NCBI GenBank assembly: GCA_009746045.1
Contig: RPFO01000418.1
Location: 993,582 to 1,057,581 of the forward strand
Source: Mesostigma viride
Taxonomy: Eukaryota; Streptophyta; Mesostigmatophyceae; Mesostigmatales; Mesostigmataceae
DNA: 64,000 nt
Direction: 5' to 3'
Part shown: positions 12,001-18,188 of the stretch, in pieces
Position numbering within the stretch: position 1 is the first letter of the stretch
Layout of the letters: each line of letters opens with the position of its first letter
The notes under the pieces: model-generated
What the model was told of the DNA's origin: nothing
Seen by the model: only the letters and a program-made list of their open reading frames with translations
Databases searched by the model: none
Position numbers and translations under genes: made by a program

Positions 12001-13233
12001 CGGGTCAGACCTACTGCATTGTGACGGACAAGCAGCTGCACGTGAACGCGCGCTTTGTGGGCGCGGCCGAGACTTCCCGTTCTGTCAAGGTGGCTGACCG
12101 CAGACCTAATGACCAGTTTGCTGGCCAGACCGATGACCTGTTGTTTGATGGCAAAGCCCATGGCCAGACCGATGACCTGCCGATGGACGGCAAAACCCAT
12201 GGCCGGATTGATGACCGCACTTGGATGGATCAGGTGTCCATCCTTCACGGTGGCGACCGCGTGCTGGTGGAGGCGACGTCTCCCACAGGAGCGTCGTACT
12301 CCGCCTCGTTTGGCGCGGTGCAACTCAATGGGGTGAGTAATTACTGGGTTTATCATTGGGAGAAACTCGCAATCAGTCATCCGACAAGGTGGGTGCCGGG
12401 GGCATTCTGAGGTGTCCCTCATTGTCATGTTCTTTGCTGTCAAGTAACTCTTTGTCCTGATCGATAATATTGCATATTTTTTTTTGCGGGGGGGGGGGTA
12501 TCTATTTGTTTTTCTTTGTCGCGCGTTTCTTTGTCCTAGTCGATAATATTGCTTATTTTGCCGAGGGGGGGGGGGGGGGGATTAGTATCTTTTTGTGTTT
12601 TTGTCGTGTGCGATCATGGCTATCACAGCCCTGAGCCTTCCAATGGTATGCTGGGGCTGCTCCCGGCGAGACATGTGTGCTGTTCACACAAGTCATCGGT
12701 TGACTGTGAGTGGCTCGGTAGGATTCAGGCAGTCTCAACGTGTAGGTGGCGAAAATTGACACTCCAGGTTCGAGCCATGCATTTGACATGGAGGTCACAA
12801 CCCACCTGTGGGCTGTGGCTGTGTGTATATGATGATGCTCAGATTTCTGGCATGCGCTGCTTGTTTTGTGTTGACAATGATGCTCGGTGGTCGGCCGCAG
12901 AAGCCTCTGCTGGGTGCATCGCGTGCACAGCTGCCCTCGGGGCTTACCGTGGCACAGAAGAAGTCGCGTGTGCTAGTTGTTGTCCCAGGAGTCGCCATCA
13001 TCAAAGTGGAAACCGTGCGTGCGGCATTCTGGGAACCTGGATCTGGCCCCGGCCGCAACTTCCTCAACCTGCAAGTCAAGGAGCTCAACGCCACAAGCAC
13101 GGTCCACGGGGTCCTTGGCGTAGCGTTCGCTCAGGATTCCATAGCCCAACTTGAGGGCAACGCTCAGGAGTACGCGACCTCTGGCATTTTTGCCACGGAC
13201 TGCTTTTATGACCAGTTTGGCAGGAATTTCTAG
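2..13233 (+). CDS. Modular secreted protein gene (Cys-rich modules, HYR domain, C-terminal Root_cap-like domain); 5' end outside window
   Basis: I reconstruct nine exons: 2-53 (partial), 2097-2396, 3338-3394, 4463-4522, 5723-5851, 7508-7642, 9814-9921, 11509-12332 and 12931-13233. All introns are GT-AG. Every junction up to the eighth exon is phase 1, so each module exon is symmetric and can be skipped or duplicated without a frameshift; the last junction is phase 0. The codon made at each joint gives A, D or E just before the first Cys of the next module. The product has short Cys-rich modules, one HYR-like domain, and a C-terminal region resembling the plant Root_cap family (function unknown). 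NxS/T sequons are frequent, which fits an extracellular or cell-wall protein. The start codon and signal peptide lie upstream of the window. The gene model is inference from splice signals and domain likeness; some mini-exons may be missing. Confidence 0.75.
54..2096. other. Intron, no recognisable content
   Basis: This 2-kb interval runs from the GTGAGT donor to the CAG acceptor before the HYR exon. A C-run lies near 587-600, and an ATT/ATC microsatellite-like stretch lies near 1989-2019. I see no open frame with conserved motifs. Confidence 0.5.
2097..2396 (+). CDS. Exon: HYR (hyalin repeat)-like domain
   Basis: This 300-nt exon lies between a CAG acceptor and a GTACGC donor, phase 1-1. 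It encodes about 100 residues starting DVNPPEISCPASVVVQT and ending CAFVVTVG. The PPxISCP start, the two central Cys, the VxCxATDAANRTDTCxFxVTV end and the overall length are typical of HYR domains, an Ig-like fold found in adhesion and matrix proteins. Encoding the whole domain in one symmetric exon is a classic sign of exon shuffling. Confidence 0.8.
2541..2760. repeat. 79-bp tandem repeat built from a MITE-like inverted-repeat unit
   Basis: A 79-bp unit beginning AGCATAGATAGGAATCGC recurs at 2563, 2642 and 2721, the last copy being partial. The first unit is preceded by TTCAGACTGGGGAT and each full unit ends ATCCCCACTCTGAA, so the first unit lies inside a terminal inverted repeat of about 26 bp (ATGTTCAG...CTGAACAT). 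It looks like a small palindromic element whose 3' part was amplified. It lies in an intron. Confidence 0.75.
3338..3394 (+). CDS. Exon: Cys-rich mini-module (57 nt)
   Basis: This phase 1-1 micro-exon lies between a CATGCAG acceptor and a GTGAGC donor. It encodes CAPGLCPANTFCSRFGCIG. The four-Cys pattern matches the mini-exon at 4463 (CRDDGDCGAGLMCRGYTCMG). Phase and composition fit the other modules exactly, though exons this short are easily missed or miscalled. Confidence 0.6.
   Translation, partial: TVPRGFVRRTPSAAASGV
4463..4522 (+). CDS. Exon: Cys-rich mini-module (60 nt)
   Basis: The acceptor is GGCAG and the donor GTACGT, phase 1-1. The exon encodes CRDDGDCGAGLMCRGYTCMG, a C-x5-C-x5-C-x4-C motif resembling small disulfide modules of extracellular proteins (EB or Dickkopf-like spacing). 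No exact family can be assigned. Confidence 0.65.
5395..5459 (+). repeat. 53-bp interspersed mini-element with GATACG flanking duplication
   Basis: The core at 5401-5453 starts AGCTACCATGGTCCGG and ends GGTTGTCTCCTT. GATACG occurs directly before (5395-5400) and after it (5454-5459). The same core recurs at 37206-37260, at 22450-22503 (minus strand) and at 52869-52910. Confidence 0.6.
5723..5851 (+). CDS. Exon: long Cys module (129 nt)
   Basis: This phase 1-1 exon runs from a GTCGCAG acceptor to a GTATGT donor. It encodes about 43 residues beginning CVSNSPGNGSDVGCTEDG and ending EYEAGFCV. The C-x(n)-D-x-GCT-x4-P/M-x-C core is shared with the exons at 7508 and 9814, so these three are duplicated modules of one type. 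I do not recognise the domain name. Confidence 0.7.
6560..6890. repeat. 37-bp AT-rich tandem repeat, with degenerate extension
   Basis: The unit ATATCTGCTTTATCCAGAAA recurs at 6571, 6608, 6645, 6682 and 6719, an exact 37-bp period. It then decays into ATCTACT/TTTATCCA variants up to about 6890. Intronic. Confidence 0.85.
7508..7642 (+). CDS. Exon: long Cys module (135 nt)
   Basis: The acceptor is TCCAG and the donor GTGAGT, phase 1-1. It encodes 45 residues starting CLDSEGGVEVDAGCTAQKP and ending GATAECFG. The VDAGCTAQKPMC core aligns with SDVGCTEDGMPFC of the 5723 exon and TDSGCTDDAPYC of the 9814 exon. Confidence 0.75.
8291..8330 (+). pseudogene. Truncated copy of the 9814-type module exon
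   Basis: Starting at CAG (8291), the sequence CCTGTCAAGACGAGCAGGAC matches the start of the 9814 exon (CCTGTCAGGACGACCAGG) and would read CQDEQDGCVLKP before running into the 13-bp minisatellite. A weaker echo (GCCTGTCACCAGATGATCC) lies just after the minisatellite, near 9700. It looks like an exon copy disrupted by repeat growth. Confidence 0.45.
8332..9607. repeat. 13-bp minisatellite with higher-order structure
   Basis: About 1.27 kb is made of 13-bp units: GTTGGGTTGTTGC, GTGGTGTTCATGT and GTTGGGGTGATGT/C. They are arranged in 26- and 39-bp higher-order combinations. Because 13 is not a multiple of 3, all three + frames and several minus frames stay open; these are not genes. The G-runs on the + strand are regularly spaced. 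The array lies in an intron of the modular gene. Confidence 0.95.
9814..9921 (+). CDS. Exon: long Cys module (108 nt)
   Basis: This phase 1-1 exon runs from a GTGCAG acceptor to a GTGAGT donor. It encodes 36 residues, CQDDQAGYSTDSGCTDDAPYC then NFDRNEEGYAQGCTG. It is the third copy of the GCT module and the shortest. A truncated relative lies at 8291. Confidence 0.75.
9957..9974. repeat. Poly-G tract
   Basis: A homopolymer of about 18 G lies just 3' of the 9814 exon, in the intron. Assembly length here is unreliable. Confidence 0.9.
10395..11425. repeat. 9-bp tandem repeat (TTTGCTATC / TTTGCTGTC family)
   Basis: About 1.03 kb of 9-bp units changes in blocks: TTTGCTATC, then TTTGCTGTC, TTTGCTGTG, back to TTTGCTGTC, then TTTGCTATC and TTTGCTGTT. 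The period is a multiple of 3, so all + frames are open and encode CYL, LLS or AIF triplets. One open frame continues without a stop into the exon at 11509. An acceptor (GTGTAG) in the expected phase 1 argues that the array is intronic. Confidence 0.95.
11509..12332 (+). CDS. Exon: N-terminal extension and first part of the Root_cap-like domain
   Basis: This 824-nt exon has acceptor GTGTAG (phase 1) and donor GTGAGT (phase 0). The first half encodes a sequon-rich segment (NNVTC, NCTVIRLNFT, LNVSAC) ending near the motif PQRRLLQ. The second half has SDPHFVTPQGHKFDFNG, then YCIVTDKQLHVNARFVGA. This matches the start of plant Root_cap proteins (DPxF...G..F.F.G......LVSD..L.INA.F.G), which resemble VWD domains. 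A tract near 12100-12215 with repeated QTDDL.DGK..G is locally duplicated. Confidence 0.75.
12440..12590. repeat. Intronic direct repeat with T and G homopolymers
   Basis: The segment CTTTGTCCT.GTCGATAATATTGC.TATTTT followed by a G-run occurs twice, around 12449-12499 and 12530-12580. The G-runs of 10-16 bases are prone to sequencing error. Confidence 0.7.
12931..13233 (+). CDS. Terminal exon: C-terminal part of the Root_cap-like domain
   Basis: With the acceptor GCACAG the frame is phase 0 and begins LPSGLTVAQKKSRVLVVVPG. It continues FLNLQVKELNATSTVHGVLG and EYATSGIFATDCFYDQF, then TAG. The VHGVLG and EYATSxxFAxDC blocks are the C-terminal signature of Root_cap proteins, so the domain spans the last intron. 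An alternative in-frame acceptor (CCGCAG, exon from 12901) would add ten residues. I prefer the later one because the family has no insertion there. Confidence 0.7.
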   Translation: MPSGLTVAQKKSRVLVVVPGVAIIKVETVRAAFWEPGSGPGRNFLNLQVKELNATSTVHGVLGVAFAQDSIAQLEGNAQEYATSGIFATDCFYDQFGRNF

Positions 13234-14014
13234 TTTACGCGCAGCTGCGGATACACCACCATTTCATGGTATTTTGCATTTTCGCGGAATCTGTGGAGCT
13301 TTGGGTTGGAGGTTCCACATTTGGGGCGCTGTCTAGCCGGAAAAATTTTATCAAGGTAGGAAGTGTCTTCAGTAATGTCTTATTGATTGAATGTGAACAA
13401 CCAAAAGTGACTGTTGTTGTTACATCTTGTATTAGGTTGTTACATCCAGTGTTCTGTGAAAGTTGGCTTTTGTTCGAGGTCTTTTAGACAAGTTTTGAGA
13501 AAGATAAGGTTTCAAGTGCACTGAGACCGAGTGACTGTTTGAGTCGCGTTTAGCGCCCTTATTGGTCGTGGCCTGATCCACGTGGGGTTAGCTGAAATTG
13601 GTCCTGTCCTGCCAGTCCTAAATGGTCCTTTATGACGCCAGTGTGGACCAAGATTCAGTGTCGCTTTACTTCCAGACTGGCCTGTGTGCTGTCTTGTTAA
13701 GTGTGTTAAGTTAGAATGTTGGAAGAGTTTTATCTTTAGATCCTGTGACTTGATTGGTCCATTTTGGGCTAACGTTGGAACATGCACGACGTGCACGTTG
13801 ATATTAGGACGTCTGGGTCGCCATTGTTGGAACGTTGGTTGTGATCTTCTCTCATGGTGTAATAAAGCTAAGCTTTGTTCATCCATCCTCAAAGTGCCTT
13901 TGCTCAACGACATTATTCAGTTCAACAGATAGTGTCGTGGATATTCCTGTCAAGTTGTGTCTGCATTAGGTGTGGTTATGCAATAGGTTGTGTACCAGCC
14001 CATCATACTGTTCG
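13234..14014. other. Intergenic, nothing recognised
   Basis: This interval separates the modular gene from the LINE fragment. AATAAA occurs at 13860 but is too far from the stop codon to assign as a poly(A) signal. No conserved frame is seen. Confidence 0.4.
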
Positions 14015-14960
14015 CTCTTCGCTACTCGCCGACTGGTGGAGGAACTGCAACGCCTTCAGCCTGGTGAGTCCCCTTTGCACCTTGTGCTGGTGGACTTCAT
14101 CAAAGCCTTCGATTCGGTTTTCTGGACTGCGCTTTGGGACATCCTCGAGCTGTTCCGGATCCCCCGCCCCCTTATTGCTGTCATCCGCAACCTGTATGAA
14201 GGGTCCACCACTTCGGTGCGCACTTCTTATGGGACCACGCCACCATGCCCTTTACAGAAGGGTGTGTGGCAGGGCTGCGTGCTGTCGCCCTACCTGTTCA
14301 TTATTGTGGTCGAATACGTAATGATTCAGGCGCGCAAGCGATTTGCCCGCATCGTGGGTAGGGAACCAGGGGCGCAGGTTGCTAACAAATTCTGGCATGG
14401 CGGAGCGGAAACGGAGATTCGGCTTGCAGACATCATCTACGCCGACGACACCACCCTCTTCGAGGACACTGGGCACGTGCAGACATGGCTTGACTGCCTG
14501 GCTATCGAGGCCCGTGCAGTGGGGCTTGAGGTCAGCAAGAAGACAGAGGCCCTGGCGGTTGGGCTCACCCACTCACCACCACCCCTCTATCTGCTCGACG
14601 GCTCTCGAGTCCTGTATCGTGACCGCGTCAAGCTGCTGGGCAGCCTGCTCCCCAGCTGCGAGGTTGATGTGGACCACCGCATCTCCCTCGCCTGGCACGC
14701 TTTACGCCAGTACCGGGCCCTGTGGCGCAAGCCCCTGGGCAAGATCGAGAAACAGGACCTGTTCAAGGTCCTCGTCCTTCCTGTTTTTACGTATGGGGCC
14801 GAGACGTGGACCCTCACCGCCGACCTGGCCCGCAAGCTGGACGGCGCGGTCACCAACATGCTGCGTTCCATTTTCAGAGTAGTAGGATATGCTGCTCATG
14901 TCCGCAATGAGGACCTGTACCAGGGCATGCCATATATCACCAGCACCATTAAGGGGACGG
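14015..14960 (+). pseudogene. LINE reverse transcriptase fragment (truncated at both ends)
   Basis: The continuous frame starts RRLVEELQRLQPGE and ends near EDLYQGMPYITSTI. It includes the RT motifs DFIKAFDSVFWTALW, GVWQGCVLSPYLFIIVV and IIYADDTTL (catalytic YADD), and then FTYGAETWTL. It aligns throughout with residues ~770-1060 of ORF2 of the full-length LINE at 16323-21907, but differs at many positions, so it is an older, separate copy. The EN domain, the start of RT and the 3' UTR are missing. No target duplication was found. Confidence 0.85.
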
Positions 14961-14970
14961 GACATATCGG

Positions 14971-14992
14971 AATTTTTTGGCGCCAAAAAATT
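14971..14992. other. 22-bp perfect palindrome (E2F-site-like)
   Basis: AATTTTTTGGC followed by its exact reverse complement GCCAAAAAATT. The centre TTTTGGCGCCAAAA is a double E2F consensus (TTTSSCGC on both strands). It sits at the truncation point of the LINE fragment, so it may be coincidental. Confidence 0.4.
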
Positions 14993-15533
14993 CGCGCCGG
15001 TACCCCCGGACCGTGAAATTGTGGTGCACAATGCGCCCACCTCGTGCGGAGGTGGCCATGGCGACGTGCGTTTCGTAAAAAATTGCCTAATCGGCCAGGC
15101 GACAAGCGAAAAATGTACGCCGGTGGTTTTAAACGATGTACTAGTATGATGTTTCATAGCCAGATATGCACAATTTGAAAAGTCGGTGCCTTTCTTAATC
15201 CATATTTGCACGGGGGTCTTATCCGAAAATCTGGCCGCATATATTCATTTAGAATGCGTGCCTGCGACGGTAGAATTTCAGATTTGTGGGTTATATTGAT
15301 CCAGGAAGAAGCGTTTAGTAATAGAAACCGTGAAAACATCCTAAGCGGCTTCGATCTGCGGCCATTTCCCGTCATTTCTGAAATGATATCGTTCAGGCCT
15401 GCGCGATCCGCGGTCAAGCCATCCATGGCTGGCTGGCTGTCTCGCGCGCCTGGGTAGGAAATAAAGCCGGCCGTGGTACGTTCATTTGCCGCATGTCACC
15501 GCCCAGTCTGTTTGCGCTCTAAATGTTCCTGGC
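14993..15533. other. Intergenic, nothing recognised
   Basis: Mixed-composition sequence between the LINE fragment and the candidate small gene. No repeats or conserved frames were noticed. Confidence 0.35.
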
Positions 15534-16214
15534 ATGAAGCTTTGGCGCCGATTCCGGGTGTTCTTGCTATTTTGTTCGCCACTTGTTGCAGTTGCGCTAT
15601 CTGATTTTCCGCAGGTTTCAATGTTTTGCCTTATGCTGCGTATGCCATGCTTCTTAAAGCTAGCAAGAGTTGATCGGGCAGTTTTGCGGCTCTGCTACAC
15701 TTTGTTTTATTGAGTTTTTCATATGGTTGACATTGTATATTGCGTAGTCAAGGACCCTAGCTGCCTGGGAGCGGCATCAACGTTGCAAGGAGCTGGCGAG
15801 CTCATAAACGCTTGTCTTGGCTCTTCAGCCTGCTGGAAAACAAGGTGTGAAGTTGTAGGGAAGGTGAGCATGTGTGATATAGTTATCTCCTTCCTATATG
15901 TTTTGCTTCCATTAAACATGGCTGGGGCTTCCTAGATGATAAGGATCAGGTGCTTATTATGACAATATTAAAGGATGGCCCTTTTATCCTTTAGCATCTA
16001 TACTGGGTATTAGCTATGAGGTGATTCCCGCAAGTGGGCATGCCTGCTTGCGTAATGATTTAAGAGTCGGTGGATGTCTTCTTCAAGCATCTAGCATTTG
16101 CTTTACGTGCTTCTGCCCAATTTGCAGGGGGCAAGCTTAGGAATGTGCTTATGGTGTCCCTCATGCCACGGTGTACCAAGCATGCAGGATGGCAGCTATA
16201 ACATGATGTACTAA
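15534..16214 (+). CDS. Candidate small secreted Cys-rich protein, three exons
   Basis: Exons 15534-15639, 15748-15863 and 16128-16214 join in frame to 309 nt (102 residues plus stop). Intron 1 is GTATGC...GCGTAG (108 nt, phase 1) and intron 2 is GTGAGC...TTGCAG (264 nt, phase 0). The N-terminus MKLWRRFRVFLLFCSPLVA is a textbook signal peptide: basic n-region, then a hydrophobic core. The mature part is Cys-rich (DPSCLGAAS, NACLGSSACWKTRCEVVG, CLWCPSCHG). I do not recognise a family. The evidence is the match of phases and splice signals, so this is a prediction; upstream regulation is unknown. Confidence 0.4.
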
Positions 16215-16311
16215 GGGCAAACTAGCTCAGAATGACCTGGGATTTTGTGGCAAGCTTTTTAACATCATAAATGAATTAATTTGACTTGGTTTGGCCCAGT
16301 TGGTGGTGGGC

Positions 16312-16322
16312 TAGGGTGTAAT
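16312..16322. repeat. Target-site duplication, left copy (TAGGGTGTAAT)
   Basis: The 11-bp TAGGGTGTAAT precedes the LINE 5' end and recurs at 21908-21918 right after its ATTA tail. This defines a complete target-primed insertion. Confidence 0.9.
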
Positions 16323-16702
16323 CTCCGAAGATACCGGCACCGCCCTGCCCAGCAAATATCGCTGTTGCAATATACGAGAATGCTCATAACTTTTGACTCC
16401 GGCCATGAAATTTCATCGGGTTGGTTGCATTAGACTCGTCTTTTGAAGACGAACACGCTGATATAATTTTCTCTAGCTATCGCTCAATATTTCCGAAGAT
16501 ACCGGCACCGCCCTGCCCAGCAAATATCGCTGTTGCAATATACGAGAATGCTCATAACTTTTGACTCCGGCCATGAAACTTCATCGGGTTGGTTGCATTA
16601 GACTCGTCTTTTGAAGACGAACACGCTGATATAATTTTCTCCAGCTATCGCTCAATATTTCCGAAGATACCGGCACCGCCCTGCCCAGCAAATATCGCTG
16701 TT
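16323..16702 (+). promoter_or_regulatory. LINE 5' tandem monomers (168-bp period)
   Basis: CCGAAGATACCGGCACCGCC occurs at 16325, 16493 and 16661, an exact 168-bp period giving two complete monomers and a third partial one. The partial copy runs directly into the ORF1 start at 16716. Tandem 5' monomers of this kind act as internal promoters in mouse L1 and some other LINEs; that role is inferred here. A single related monomer lies at the 5' end of the minus-strand copy (35925-36058). Confidence 0.8.
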
Positions 16703-16715
16703 TTTTCAGCTCGAT

Positions 16716-18188
16716 ATGGCGGAATACGACTCATCCCAGCAATCACAAGCGTCCGCGGCCCTGCACCAACTCGCTGACGAAGCCATGGCGTCATTGGAAA
16801 CACCCTTGCACGCTATGCCGGACGCCACTGTCAGCATCCAGCCGCTCCACTCCACCGCTCCGCCGAACAGCGACCTTGCCATGGATACCCGCGAGGAGGC
16901 CTTTTCTGCCGAGGACGCTGCCGCATTTTTACCTGGCAAATGGCCAGGCCTTAACGCCATCATGCGCCTGTCCCGAGCTGCCGCCCTCACCATCCTGCAC
17001 CTGGCTGCCGAGAAAAAGTGCGAGATCCGGGACTGCAACCAACAGGTTACCCACCTGTCGGACTTTCTCCACGACGACCCCGACGACACTGACCTCTGCC
17101 TCGCAGTCTGGTGGACGTGCTCCCGTCTTTCCGACAGCGCCCTTGAGCGCTTTGTCATGGCCTCTCTGGACCTGGGAGCCGACCCCACTGTTGCGGCCGC
17201 CATCAACATCACCGCCAAGCAAGTCGCCAATACGTGCTTCGATCGCCTCCCTCCCCTCCTCAACGCTGCCCTCAACCCTGTCCACAACCACCTCGCCACC
17301 CACCACGCCCATTCCTCACACGCCGACACCTCCATCCACTCCGCCATCACCCACATTGCAGCAGGGCTGCAGCAGCAGCAGCAGCTCCTCCACCAGCTCC
17401 AGCAACAACTTGCCGCCTCCATAACTCCTGCCAAGACCACCTATGCCGCCACGCTTCAGAACCCTACGGAGCTCATCAACGAAATCAAAACAGCCGTCAA
17501 GGCCAGCACAAGGGATGCTATGCACGAACCCATTCGCTCATGCAGTATTGTGGTACGTGGCGTCCCCTCGAACGTCAACGATGCACGCCTGGGCACCTAC
17601 CTCCGGGGCGACCCCTTCCTGGGGAAGCTCGGCGTGGCCCAAAGCGTCGTCATCAAAACGGCACGACGGCTCGGCGGCCCCACCGCCCCTGTCTTGGTGG
17701 AATTCCACCGCAAGGAGGACAAACTGCAGGTGCAGAAGGCCCGCCGGAACCTCCACGATACCCAACTGAGCATCGACGATTACTATACCCCGGAGCAGCT
17801 TGAGGCCCGGGCTGCCGCTTTGAACCGGCCGGAGGTCCACGAGGCTCGGGCAGCCAAGCAGGCCAACCCGCAACTACGGTGCAGCATCTATGCCCGCCTC
17901 TTTAATGGCGTCTTCATCGTCCGCATTAACGGCCAGGACCTTCCTCCAATGACGGCGACCCCCATGGATACCGCCGTGCCAGCGCCCCAGCCCGGCCCTG
18001 CTCGGCCCCCGCCGTCACCGCCATCGCCACCGGCATCGACGGTCACCTGCTCCCCAGCACGTGTGGGGATCCGCCGGGGCAACTTCAGCTCAGGTATGGC
18101 TGCCAGGCTTGGCCGTCCCCCTAATAAATTCGTTCGCTTTGCACCTGAGCCGGAGCCCGCGCTGCGAACCCTTCTCTCCTATCAATGA
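16716..18188 (+). CDS. LINE ORF1 protein (RRM-like, L1-ORF1p type)
   Basis: This 490-residue ORF1 begins at the first ATG after the monomers. A Gln-rich run lies near residues 218-232. From about residue 275 it has CSIVVRGVPSNV, then APVLVEFHRKEDKLQVQKAR and LSIDDYYTPEQLEARAAA. This is the layout of L1-type ORF1 proteins (RRM followed by a C-terminal domain), which are RNA-binding chaperones of the LINE RNP. The end is Pro-rich. The stop TGA overlaps the ORF2 ATG in ATGA, suggesting coupled termination and re-initiation. Confidence 0.85.
   Translation: MAEYDSSQQSQASAALHQLADEAMASLETPLHAMPDATVSIQPLHSTAPPNSDLAMDTREEAFSAEDAAAFLPGKWPGLNAIMRLSRAAALTILHLAAEKKCEIRDCNQQVTHLSDFLHDDPDDTDLCLAVWWTCSRLSDSALERFVMASLDLGADPTVAAAINITAKQVANTCFDRLPPLLNAALNPVHNHLATHHAHSSHADTSIHSAITHIAAGLQQQQQLLHQLQQQLAASITPAKTTYAATLQNPTELINEIKTAVKASTRDAMHEPIRSCSIVVRGVPSNVNDARLGTYLRGDPFLGKLGVAQSVVIKTARRLGGPTAPVLVEFHRKEDKLQVQKARRNLHDTQLSIDDYYTPEQLEARAAALNRPEVHEARAAKQANPQLRCSIYARLFNGVFIVRINGQDLPPMTATPMDTAVPAPQPGPARPPPSPPSPPASTVTCSPARVGIRRGNFSSGMAARLGRPPNKFVRFAPEPEPALRTLLSYQ

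Noticed and set aside
16876-17803. Overlapping open frames on both strands of LINE ORF1
   Set aside because: Shadow frames of a GC-rich coding region; only the 16716 frame carries RRM-like motifs.
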